Of a DNA stretch of 64,000 nt, positions 1 through 8,338 are shown in pieces. Made by a program: the position numbers and the translations under genes. The DNA is taken from contig JAHFQM010000007.1 of assembly GCA_023266355.1 (NCBI GenBank), forward strand, positions 186,001 to 250,000. The letters run 5' to 3'. The notes beneath the pieces are model-generated. The model saw only the letters and a list, made by a program, of their open reading frames with translations. It was not told where the DNA came from and did not search any database. The stretch comes from Aquabacterium sp. GTDB lineage: Bacteria > Pseudomonadota > Gammaproteobacteria > Burkholderiales > Burkholderiaceae_C. Within the stretch, counting starts at the first letter, position 1; each line of letters begins with the position of its first letter.

Positions 1-1
1 C

Positions 2-121
2 GTGTTCGGCCAATGCACAGGCAAGGCGCTGGGGACCGGCGCTGGCAAGGCACAGGGCACGGGTGCCGGCATCGGCGCGCTGGCTGGCGAGCAGGCGATG
101 GCGCGCATGGCGCAGCGCTGA
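2..121 (+). CDS. 3' end of a glycine-zipper-like protein (partial)
   Basis: The reading frame enters from the left edge and stops with TGA at 119-121, so only the last 39 residues are seen. The tail is rich in alternating Gly and Ala (GTGAGKAQGTGAGIGALAG) and ends in a short polar stretch. That pattern resembles the glycine-zipper segments of small exported or lipoprotein-like membrane proteins. A hairpin and T-run follow it, which supports a real gene end. The N-terminus is outside the window, so the family is a guess from composition alone. Confidence 0.4.
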   Translation: MFGQCTGKALGTGAGKAQGTGAGIGALAGEQAMARMAQR

Positions 122-168
122 AGCCTGGGTCGCTCCCTTGCCGCTCCCTGGGCGCTGAGGGGCACGCG

Positions 169-238
169 CCACCGGGCCTGGGTCGCCCGCCCGGTGGCAA
201 ACTGCGGAGGGTCCGTCATGCGTGGCGGGCCCTTTTTT
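169..238 (+). terminator. Double hairpin ending in a T-run
   Basis: Two hairpins follow the stop at 121. The first is a perfect 9-bp stem (CCACCGGGC at 169-177 with GCCCGGTGG at 189-197). The second pairs 209-215 with 226-232, allowing one G-T pair, and is followed by six T at 233-238. The second has the form of a Rho-independent terminator for the gene ending at 121. Confidence 0.65.
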
Positions 239-288
239 CATGTGGGCTGCTGACAGGCCGCATGTGGCGCGGGCAAACGGGGGATGGC

Positions 289-1734
289 ATGGCGGCAGGT
301 GGCACGGTGGGTCGAGCGGGCAAGGGATGGGCGGTGGCGCTTGCCGCGGCTTTGTCGTGGACGTGTGCTGTGGCGCCAAGCTCGGCCTCGGCCGCAGAGC
401 ACGTGCACTGCGAGGTGCGCTACGCCAGCCAGACCTGGCAGGTGGACGCCCGCCCCACGGACGAGCCTTTGCGCGTGCCGAGCGTGGACATCGGCCAGCG
501 CTTCGCCTTCAAGGCCGTGGCACGCGGCACACCAGGGCACACATCCGACCGCATCACGCAAGTCAGCCTCTACGCCTACGACCTCGAAGCCGAGGGCGCG
601 CCGGCGCTGGTCCACCAGCAGCGCCTGTCGCCCCCGTTCGCCACGGGCACGCAGGTGCCGGCCTTGACGGGCTGGCAGCACGTGCATTCCAGCGTGCTGG
701 GCCGCGAGCTGGTCTATGGCTGTGCCTTGCGCCAGGACGATGGCGCGGCGGCCGTGCCAAGCCAGCCGCCAACCCAAGCGCAGACTCAAGCACACATCCC
801 AGCACCCCCGCAGCCGGCGCAGATGCCGGACGCTTCCAGCCCCGATGCCAGCCCCGCCGTGCGCCTCGTCTTCCTGGGCGATGTGATGCTGGCCGACGGG
901 CCGGGCCGCCTGATCGCGCGCGGTGGCGACCCCTTCGCGCCGGTGGCTGCGCGGCTGAAGCAGGCCGATGTGCGCATCGCCAACCTGGAGTGCGTGGTGG
1001 CCAGCACGGGCAAGGCCTTCGACAAGCCCTGGACCTTCCTCGCCCACCCGCGCGTGCTGGGCGTGCTCAAGCGGCACGTCGATGTGGTGTCCGTGGCCAA
1101 CAACCACTCGGGCGATTTCGGCCGCGCGGCCTTCGCCGAGATGCTGCAGCGCCTGCACGCCGCCGGCCTGCCGCACATCGGCGGTGGCCGCGACCTGGCC
1201 TCGGCACACGCGCCGCACCTCATCGTGCGCGACGGCCTCAAGATCGCGCTGCTGGGCTACGACGAGTTCTTCCCGCGCCACTTCGAGGCCGGCCACGACC
1301 ATCCCGGCGTGGCCTGGAGCGAAGACGAGCAGGTGGTCGATGACATCCGCCGCGCGCGCAGCGTGCACGGCGCCGACATCGTCATCCCCTTCATGCATTG
1401 GGGCCAGGAGCACGAACCCCTGGCCAACGCCCGCCAGCGCCAGCTCGCGCGGCTGATGATCGACGCGGGCGCCGATGCCGTGGTCGGCACGCACCCGCAC
1501 GTGGTGCAGGACACCGAGACCTACCGCGGCAAACCCATCGTCTACAGCCTGGGCAACTTCGTCTTCGACGGCTTCAGCAGCCTGGACAACCGCACCGGCT
1601 GGATGCTGTTCATGACCGTGGGCCGCGAGGGCGTGCGCCAGTGGCACACCGAGGCCGTGCGCACCGATGTGGACGGCACGCCCTGGCCGGTGCCGCTGCC
1701 ACCCGGCGCGTCTGCCGCTGCGGTGCGGCGTTGA
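289..1734 (+). CDS. CapA/PgsA-family metallophosphatase-like protein
   Basis: Predicted exported protein of 481 residues. An N-terminal signal peptide with an Ala-rich core and an ASA-A type cleavage site (about residues 10-35) leads into an unassigned domain of about 120 residues. A Pro/Gln-rich linker follows, then a PGA_cap (CapA) metallophosphatase domain from about residue 195. Its blocks are visible: LGDVMLAD, ANLECVV, VANNHSGDFG, FMHWGQEH, GTHPHVVQ and YSLGNFVFDG. CapA-like proteins take part in poly-glutamate capsule synthesis or export in some bacteria, but most proteobacterial members have no proven substrate. Start 289 was chosen because it gives the signal peptide and has a G-rich stretch just upstream; ATG 262 is an in-frame alternative. 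No capB/capC partner is nearby, so a polyglutamate role is unsupported. Confidence 0.8.
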   Translation: MAAGGTVGRAGKGWAVALAAALSWTCAVAPSSASAAEHVHCEVRYASQTWQVDARPTDEPLRVPSVDIGQRFAFKAVARGTPGHTSDRITQVSLYAYDLEAEGAPALVHQQRLSPPFATGTQVPALTGWQHVHSSVLGRELVYGCALRQDDGAAAVPSQPPTQAQTQAHIPAPPQPAQMPDASSPDASPAVRLVFLGDVMLADGPGRLIARGGDPFAPVAARLKQADVRIANLECVVASTGKAFDKPWTFLAHPRVLGVLKRHVDVVSVANNHSGDFGRAAFAEMLQRLHAAGLPHIGGGRDLASAHAPHLIVRDGLKIALLGYDEFFPRHFEAGHDHPGVAWSEDEQVVDDIRRARSVHGADIVIPFMHWGQEHEPLANARQRQLARLMIDAGADAVVGTHPHVVQDTETYRGKPIVYSLGNFVFDGFSSLDNRTGWMLFMTVGREGVRQWHTEAVRTDVDGTPWPVPLPPGASAAAVRR

Positions 1735-2420
1735 GCCACGCGCTGCACCCACCGAGCCGTGCGCAAGCCGTTCTGTGCGGGCCGCCGCCCGCTGTGAGTG
1801 GCGTGTCAGGCCGGTGAGCCTGGCGCGCAAGTCAATCTGAGCCAGCCGCCGCCTGTTTGGCGTCGTGCGCCGCTGCTTGGGGGCGGCGCGCAAGGCGCGT
1901 GCGTGTGATCGGTCCAAGCTCGCAACCCGACCGGCGGACCAGATTCGGCGGCGCGCCACCCGCAGTGGGTGGCGCGCGGGTCACAACGGGCGGCGCATGG
2001 CCCGGGATGGGTGGCGCACCGCTCTGAGGCGCCCAAAGCCGAAGCCCGCAAGGCAAAGCGCGAGAGAGCGAACCCGGCGCACGAGGCTTGGCAGCGGAAA
2101 CCTGGCGTTGTGACCTTGGGTGGAGAGGACGACGGGGCCAAGCGCGGGGCCGTGAGGCACTTTGGTGCGGTTCAGGGCTGGAGCAGCCGAGCAATTGGCA
2201 CGCCGAGCGCGGTTGACCTGATGTTCGAGGCCTGAGTGCCGGGTTACGTTGATATTCCCGCACCAATCAGAAGGTTATTGGGCTGCCGACATTTCAATAT
2301 GGGTCATGCCCGCCGAAAGATATTCAGCACCCATGCATGACACGCAACTGTCATTCGTGCGTGTGAGACTGCCCTTCATAAATGCGCAGCTCAATGCGCA
2401 AATCAATCAGGGGCCGGAAA
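1735..2420 (+). other. Gene-poor spacer, GC-rich then AT-richer
   Basis: No convincing gene in about 690 bases. The left part (to about 2240) is GC-rich and carries three near copies of GGGTGGCGC between about 1965 and 2022. Short open frames occur on both strands, but none has a ribosome binding site or recognisable residues. From about 2240 the base composition becomes clearly AT-richer. This continues into the next gene and marks the left edge of the YD-protein island. No inverted ends or target duplications were recognised. Confidence 0.5.
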
Positions 2421-5400
2421 ATGCGATTCAACCTATCGATCAGGCGATGCTTGGTCATGTGCGCCGCTTTGTTTGTCAATGCTGCTTTGGCGCAGCAATA
2501 TGACGTATGCCGAATTGGTTCGGCCGTCAACGTTGATGCGGACGTTTGTGACCAGGCTGGTCTGAAGGGAGGTGGGTATTGCATCTCCAAAAACCCTCAG
2601 CAAGCCGTGCAAAGGTATGAGAATTTGTACAACGAATGGCTTGCGTTGATCAATGCGTCAACGCAGGGTGCCGCGCCGCAAATACAGGGGTCCATCACTG
2701 GCATGACAGGCAGCAGCACAGACAAGGAAAAGCACGTTCAAACGGATTTGTTTGGCTTTCAGAAGCAATTTCAAAATCCAGTGATTGTTGGCGCAGGGCA
2801 GTCTGATGTGCCGGTGTGGTTTGCTGAGGAATCACGGGCAGCATGTCAAAAATGCATGCCGGGGTACAAGAAGTCAAAAGCTTCTACGGAAACGTCGCTG
2901 GTTTGTGAGCCTACGTTTTATGATCGTTGTGAGATTTCTGAGCCATATAAAAAATATGAATCGAATATTTATTATCCAGATGAGAATGGCGATGCTTACT
3001 GCCCGAGTCTTGGTAAGGGCTGTAAGGTTTTTTATGTTGAGAATCAGCCGGATAGCCGCCCTGATGTTGCAGCTTTCTTTGTAAAATTCAGAACTGAATT
3101 TAATGCGAGAAAGAAGCAAATCCGGGATGAAATAATCTCAAATTGCTTTGCCGATGCGAGCTTGTTTAGAACGCATATTGATATATCATCTGATGATATA
3201 GAATTTTACGGATTTACTATCGATGGCGGGGTGAGGTCGGAGTATTTCAAATCAAGCATCGAGATTTGGGTATCCAAATTTGGGGCATATATTTATCCAC
3301 CTACTCTGGTGTGTAACAGGGAGATAATCAGAGATCCGGTGGTAATGCCTATTTCTTTTAATTTAGGCATCAGAAGCCCTGTGGAAGTAGCCTGCAAAAT
3401 GTGCGCCGAAGGCCACATCAAGTCTGCATCATCCACAGACGATGAACTCATCTGCGAGCCCGTTTCCGCCGAGGAGCCTCCTGAGCAAGACTGTCAATCC
3501 AGCCCAGGCTTTGGCAAACCCATCTATCCCCTGGATGGGTCTGAGCGCTTCACCCAAAACCTCGACTTGAAACTGGGGCGCAGATCACTCTACCTGGCCT
3601 ACAACAGCCTGCGCGCGCAGCCGGTTCAGTTCAACGGTGCAGTATCTCAAGCGTCTTACATGGGGGCTGGCTGGAGTGTGAACCTGCCAAAGTCTGCCTA
3701 CCTCGCAGCAAGCAATCTGTACCTTGAAACAAATCAGGGTGGGTTTGTCAATTTCTACGCTGCCGATGGGGGTGTCTGGGGCAGCAATGCCAGGCATTTG
3801 AGTGCAAAAAATGCCTCGGATGGGCAGATCCTCATCAGCAACATCGCCAACAACAGCATTGCCGTTTACTCGCCTTCGGGGCAGTTTTTGAGCGAAGTCA
3901 GCGCCAGCGGCGAAAAGCTTTCAGCGCAATACAATTCAGCGAACGTGTCCAGGCAAGGGCAACCTCTGCCTTCTTCCTTTTCGGATGATTACGGCAGAAC
4001 CATTGCGTTGACCTACGTCGATTCTGAATTATCGGGCTTGCTTGAAAAAATCACCGCACCTGATGGCCACGAGACTGCCCTTCAATACGGCGTTGACGAT
4101 TCGGTGCGAAAAATCATCTGGCCAGATGGCGGTTTCATTGATTTTCGCTACCAGGCAGTGTCAAGAAGCAAACCCAGCCTGTTGACATCTGTGGTCGATG
4201 AAAGCGGATCCGTCTACGCATCCATTTCCTATGACGGAGACGGCAATGCCATCGGTTCAAAATATGCTGGCTTGTCAACTGGATATTCAACTGCATACGC
4301 CACACCACCCTCTCGGGCAATGCGCACGCTGCAAACCCAGAGGGCCGGGCAGCAGGTCACACGTCGGATTGTGGAAGCCTCCGCACCGACGGGCGTGCGA
4401 GTGACGCAGCCAAACGGTGCGGTGGTTGAACTCACAAGCGTCGTGCAAGGCGGCGGCGGCACCCCCGCCAGCGTGCTTCTTTCGTCCATGTCACAACCTG
4501 CCGGTGCCGGCTGTACAGCAGCCAGCAGCGCTTTCACCTACGACGCCAATGGCAACAAGGCCAGCGAGGACGACTTCAACGGCCACCGGACCTGTTACGT
4601 CAGCACGACGGCTGCCAATGGTGCGGCCAACCTGGAGAAAGTTCGCGTCGAAGGCCTGAGCGGCGGCAGCGGTGGCAGCGACTGCGCAACCGTCACCCCC
4701 GATGGCTCGGCCCTGCCCACCGGCAGCCGCAAGGTCAGCACCCAGTGGCACCCCGACTGGGCGTTCAAGACCAAGCAGGCCGAACCCAACAAACGCACCA
4801 CCTGGGTCTACAACGGCCAGCCCGACCCCTTCAACGGAGGCACACCGGTCAGCTGCACCAGTCCCACGTACGGCGCCACCAGCGTGGCCGCCTTGCCCGA
4901 TGGCAAACCCATCGTGGTGCTGTGCAAGCGCGTGGAGCAAGCCACCACCGACGCAACGGGTGCATTGGGCTTTTCCGCCACCGTGGGCCACGGCGTGAGC
5001 GGCAACACCACGCCCGACACCCGCACCTGGACCTACACCTACAACCAGTACGGTCAGGTGCTGAGCGAAGACGGCCCCCGCACCGACGTGGCCGACACCA
5101 CCACCTACACGTACTGGCCTGACACCAGCTTCACCGGTGCCGACCCCCACGCCGTGGGCCACACCATGGGAGATCTCCAGGCGATCACCAACGCCCTGGG
5201 CCAAGTCACCACCTACAGCCAGTACGACAAGGCCGGCCGTTTGCTGGCCATGAGCGATGCCAATGGCCTGAGCACCACCTACACCTACTCACCCCGCGGT
5301 TTCCTCACCAGCCGCAGCCTCAGCGCGAGCGGCGCTGCGACCCGCACCGCCACTTATCACTACGACCCACGTGGCTTGCTGGACGAAGTCGGCCTGCCGG

Positions 5401-7985
5401 GCGGCGTGGTCAGCACCAGTGCAGGCCAGGCAGGGGCTACCACTGGCCGCCGTTACACCTTCCAGTACGACGATGCCCACCGTCTCATCGGCATGCGCAG
5501 CGCCAGCGGTGAAAGCGTCAGCTATGCCCTGGACAACAGCGGCAACACCACCCGCGAGGAATGGAAGAACGCTGACGGCAGCACTGCACAACTCATCCGC
5601 CGCGAGTTTGACAACCTCAACCGCCTGTGGAAAAACATCCGTCAGATCAACGGGCAAGACGCCATCACCGAACTTGGTTATGACGCCCGGGGCAACCTCA
5701 CAAGCACCCAGCGTCCGGCTGTGGCCGCGTATGGCGACACTGTCTCGCCCACCGACGTGCGCCGCTACAACGCGCTGGATCAACTCACCCGCATCGAGGA
5801 CGCTCTGAACGGCAGCACCAAGCCCACGACCCTCGTACCCAAGGCCAACGATGCTCTTCAGGCGCTGAATGCGCCCAACGGTGCGGGCTGGACCTACCAG
5901 CGCGACGGCTTCGGTCAGGTGCTGCTGGAAGTCAGCGATGCCGGCACCATCACCCAAACCTACGACACCGCTGGCAACCTCACTCAACGCAGCGACACGC
6001 GCGGCATCACCCAGACCCAGCAGTTCGATGCCCTCAACCGCCTCACCGCCATCCAGTACGCAGGCACGGGCGCCGATGCCAGCCTGAACCAAAGCTGGCG
6101 CTGGGACAGCAGCCCCTCGGGTGCCCCCTTGATGTGCGCCAACGGCCAGGGCCGCCTGTGCCAGATCAGCACGGTCCTGGGCACACGCGCCCTGTCGTAC
6201 GACGCCTTCGGCAACATCACAGGCCAGGCGCAACGCTTTGCGGCCTTGGACAGCAACAGTGCGCAGCAGGTGGCGAGCCAATGGGGCTACGACGGCGAAG
6301 ACCGCCTGAGCGCTAGCGTCGGCGTGGGCAACCAGAGCGTGGCCCTGGGGCGCGATGCCGAAGGCCGTGCCAGCCAGGTGCTGGGCTTGCTCAACGGCCA
6401 GGCGGCCGTGGTGGTGAGCGAAACCACCTACCAGGCCACAGGCGAAGCCGACCGCAGCACCTTCGGCAACCAGCGTGTTTTCGACCGGGACTTCGACATG
6501 GGCTCAGGCCTGAGCAGTGGCAGCCGCAGCAAGCCAGCGGCCACCAGCACCAGCCTGACCACAAGCAGCAGCAGCAACGACGATGGCGATGTGCCCATCC
6601 CCGCATGGGCGCTGTTGAGTCTGGGGGCTGGCCTCATGGCCACGTTGCGCAAACGCGCCAAAGCGCTTCACGGCCCTCTGATGTTGGTTTGCCTGACCAT
6701 GTTCGGCGCCGCGGTCTTGCAGCCAACATCTGCGCAAGCACAAGCCGCTGCTTCCTCGACGGAGACCTTCACCCACGACGCACGAGGTAACGTGCAAGGC
6801 ATCACCCGGGATGGCAATGCGGCCACCTACCAGTACGACGTGCTCGACCGCCTCAAGGCAGAAACCGGCCCAGTCAACCAAAGCATCACCTACGACGCCA
6901 ACGGCAACCGCACCGGCGATGGCCGTAGCAGCTACACCGTCAAGGACGGCAGCAATCGCTTGCAAACCCGCACGGGGGCGACCGTGACCTACGACGCCGC
7001 GGGCAATGTGGTTCTGGAACTGGTGCGCCTCAACGGCAAGCTCATTGCGCGCAAACTGGTGTACGACGCGGCCAATCAACTGGCCAGCGTGCGCATCAAC
7101 AATGTGCTTGTGGCCAGCTATCTTTACGATCACCTGGGCCTGCGCGGTCAGAAAACCCTGGCCAACCCACCCGCCGGCACCCCGGCCATCACCCTGTACA
7201 TCCACGACCCCAACGGCCACCTGTTCCAGGAGATCGCGGGCTCAGGCCCGCGCGCAGGCCAGGCCCTGGTGACCTATGTGTGGAGGGATGAAACACCCGC
7301 CGCCGTCATCTTCCATGACACGGCCAGCAGCCAGCGCATCGTCTATTTGGAGGTGGATCACCTCAACACCCCGCGCAGGGGCACCGACAGCACGGGCAAG
7401 GTTGTGTGGACATGGACCAGCGACGCCTTCGGCAGCACCGCGCCCAACGAAGACCCGGACGGCGACGGCATCAAGACCACCATCAACCTGCGCTTTCCCG
7501 GGCAGTACTTTGATGCCGAGAGCGGCTTGCACTACAACTGGCATCGCTACTACGATCCGCAAGTGGGGCGGTACACGCAGCCTGATCCGATTGGGGCACA
7601 GGGGGGATTGAATCCATATGCATACGTGCAGGGAAATCCGATCAGCCACACAGATTCTGAAGGTTTGCAATCGGCGCCACGTATTGGCGCGCCACCGACC
7701 CTGTATCTGCCGCCAAGTGTGACGCCATCAACTCAGTCGAGAGTTGATGCTACGATGAAGATACTATCTGATTTGGAAAAGACAGGCGGGCAGTATATGG
7801 ATTTTCAAGCGTTCTTGAAAACACATTTCCCAAGCAGTGCGCCATGGTGTCGTACCGTGTGTCCAAATGGTGGCGGCAATGGGGGAGAGTGTAAGCCTCC
7901 GCCATTAGTCGGCGTGCCATCGGGAAGCAATCCAGGCTGCTATAAAGTCTGCGCTGCTGGCCCATTTGTGTCTCCGTCACCTTGA
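2421..7985 (+). CDS. Giant secreted YD-repeat (Rhs-type) protein with mid-molecule membrane hairpin
   Basis: Protein of 1,854 residues. ATG 2421 was chosen over the upstream in-frame ATGs because AGGGGCCGG precedes it and it begins a clean signal peptide ending ...NAALA before QQYDVC. Residues about 25-350 are Cys-containing and AT-rich, with two copies of a C-x2-C-x2-G-(Y/H)-x-K-S...C-E-P module (starts near nt 2839 and 3391). A DUF6531-like entry follows (GKPIYPLDGSERFTQNLDL). Many YD repeats of the form YDxxGNxTxxxD fill about 500-1370. At about 1385-1441 come two hydrophobic helices (see separate entry), then more YD repeats and an Rhs core ending in GLHYNWHRYYDPQVGRY-TQPDPIG and NPYAYVQGNPI. 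The last about 105 residues are unique, AT-richer and hold five Cys. Rhs-type proteins deliver polymorphic C-terminal toxins; the tail here matches no toxin I recognise. Confidence 0.85.
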   Translation: MRFNLSIRRCLVMCAALFVNAALAQQYDVCRIGSAVNVDADVCDQAGLKGGGYCISKNPQQAVQRYENLYNEWLALINASTQGAAPQIQGSITGMTGSSTDKEKHVQTDLFGFQKQFQNPVIVGAGQSDVPVWFAEESRAACQKCMPGYKKSKASTETSLVCEPTFYDRCEISEPYKKYESNIYYPDENGDAYCPSLGKGCKVFYVENQPDSRPDVAAFFVKFRTEFNARKKQIRDEIISNCFADASLFRTHIDISSDDIEFYGFTIDGGVRSEYFKSSIEIWVSKFGAYIYPPTLVCNREIIRDPVVMPISFNLGIRSPVEVACKMCAEGHIKSASSTDDELICEPVSAEEPPEQDCQSSPGFGKPIYPLDGSERFTQNLDLKLGRRSLYLAYNSLRAQPVQFNGAVSQASYMGAGWSVNLPKSAYLAASNLYLETNQGGFVNFYAADGGVWGSNARHLSAKNASDGQILISNIANNSIAVYSPSGQFLSEVSASGEKLSAQYNSANVSRQGQPLPSSFSDDYGRTIALTYVDSELSGLLEKITAPDGHETALQYGVDDSVRKIIWPDGGFIDFRYQAVSRSKPSLLTSVVDESGSVYASISYDGDGNAIGSKYAGLSTGYSTAYATPPSRAMRTLQTQRAGQQVTRRIVEASAPTGVRVTQPNGAVVELTSVVQGGGGTPASVLLSSMSQPAGAGCTAASSAFTYDANGNKASEDDFNGHRTCYVSTTAANGAANLEKVRVEGLSGGSGGSDCATVTPDGSALPTGSRKVSTQWHPDWAFKTKQAEPNKRTTWVYNGQPDPFNGGTPVSCTSPTYGATSVAALPDGKPIVVLCKRVEQATTDATGALGFSATVGHGVSGNTTPDTRTWTYTYNQYGQVLSEDGPRTDVADTTTYTYWPDTSFTGADPHAVGHTMGDLQAITNALGQVTTYSQYDKAGRLLAMSDANGLSTTYTYSPRGFLTSRSLSASGAATRTATYHYDPRGLLDEVGLPGGVVSTSAGQAGATTGRRYTFQYDDAHRLIGMRSASGESVSYALDNSGNTTREEWKNADGSTAQLIRREFDNLNRLWKNIRQINGQDAITELGYDARGNLTSTQRPAVAAYGDTVSPTDVRRYNALDQLTRIEDALNGSTKPTTLVPKANDALQALNAPNGAGWTYQRDGFGQVLLEVSDAGTITQTYDTAGNLTQRSDTRGITQTQQFDALNRLTAIQYAGTGADASLNQSWRWDSSPSGAPLMCANGQGRLCQISTVLGTRALSYDAFGNITGQAQRFAALDSNSAQQVASQWGYDGEDRLSASVGVGNQSVALGRDAEGRASQVLGLLNGQAAVVVSETTYQATGEADRSTFGNQRVFDRDFDMGSGLSSGSRSKPAATSTSLTTSSSSNDDGDVPIPAWALLSLGAGLMATLRKRAKALHGPLMLVCLTMFGAAVLQPTSAQAQAAASSTETFTHDARGNVQGITRDGNAATYQYDVLDRLKAETGPVNQSITYDANGNRTGDGRSSYTVKDGSNRLQTRTGATVTYDAAGNVVLELVRLNGKLIARKLVYDAANQLASVRINNVLVASYLYDHLGLRGQKTLANPPAGTPAITLYIHDPNGHLFQEIAGSGPRAGQALVTYVWRDETPAAVIFHDTASSQRIVYLEVDHLNTPRRGTDSTGKVVWTWTSDAFGSTAPNEDPDGDGIKTTINLRFPGQYFDAESGLHYNWHRYYDPQVGRYTQPDPIGAQGGLNPYAYVQGNPISHTDSEGLQSAPRIGAPPTLYLPPSVTPSTQSRVDATMKILSDLEKTGGQYMDFQAFLKTHFPSSAPWCRTVCPNGGGNGGECKPPPLVGVPSGSNPGCYKVCAAGPFVSPSP
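6576..6743 (+). other. Mid-protein sorting-signal-like helix followed by signal-peptide-like helix
   Basis: Inside the YD-repeat protein, a Ser/Thr/Asp-rich linker leads to VPIPAWALLSLGAG (from residue 1391), about 15 hydrophobic residues and then RKRAK. This is the motif, helix and basic-tail order of exosortase/IPTL-type C-terminal sorting signals. Six residues later a second hydrophobic run (about 1419-1436) ends in AQAQA, like a signal peptidase I site. The predicted topology is a cytoplasmic basic turn with both large halves outside. Processing is inferred. I recall a RefSeq naming class 'midcut-by-XrtH' for such an architecture but cannot verify it here. Confidence 0.6.
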
Positions 7986-8002
7986 TTTGATAGGGGGGAT
8001 TT

Positions 8003-8284
8003 ATGGCCGTGGAAAACGTTGTGCTCCTCACAATTGTGATTGCATTGGCAATTTTTGATGCTTATGTCAGCTGGTTGGTGCTGAGGGCGGCTTCTTTCTC
8101 GAGAAATCAGAAAATCGCTCAAATCACAATCGTCTACGTGTTTCCATTATTCGGTGGAATTTTGGTTTGGTCATTTATCAAGTCAGATGGTCAGGGTGCT
8201 AGGTTTGACCCTTCGGCGGTGATTGACCGAACTGAGAAGGGCGCAAACATTGCGGTTGACGTGACAAGTCACACAAATCATTAA
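8003..8284 (+). CDS. Small two-helix membrane protein, candidate immunity protein
   Basis: A 93-residue protein whose ATG lies 17 bp after the stop of the YD-repeat gene, behind AGGGGGG with a short 4-nt spacer. Two hydrophobic helices are visible: about residues 5-27 (VLLTIVIALAIFDAYVSWLVL) split by Asp, and about 40-58 (ITIVYVFPLFGGILVWSF). A charged cytoplasm-like tail follows. The D-x-x-x-x-W...P-L-x-G-x-I pattern recalls the PLDc_N helical pair, but the similarity is loose. Position, spacing and the same AT-rich composition as the YD-protein tail make it the natural immunity candidate for that tail. No function is proven; it could equally be a membrane anchor or an unrelated small protein. 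Confidence 0.6.
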   Translation: MAVENVVLLTIVIALAIFDAYVSWLVLRAASFSRNQKIAQITIVYVFPLFGGILVWSFIKSDGQGARFDPSAVIDRTEKGANIAVDVTSHTNH

Positions 8285-8338
8285 ATACAACGTTGTCTTT
8301 GAGTCGCATGGCCGGGTTCGCTCAGCGCAAACTCCAAC

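Noticed and set aside
1806-2266. Overlapping minus-strand frames of 111 and 144 codons in the spacer before the YD gene
   Set aside because: Translations are Arg/Pro/Ala/Ser-rich without any domain, and two frames overlap in the same place. More likely GC-rich non-coding or repeat DNA than a gene.
4441-7600. Possible CRISPR or DNA tandem-repeat array in the YD-repeat gene
   Set aside because: The periodicity is at protein level (YDxxGN motifs of varied spacing). DNA units are not identical and no constant repeat/spacer pattern exists.
2240-8300. Insertion sequence or integrase-borne island around the YD-repeat gene
   Set aside because: Composition suggests acquisition, but no transposase, integrase, terminal inverted repeats, tRNA target or direct duplication was found at either edge.
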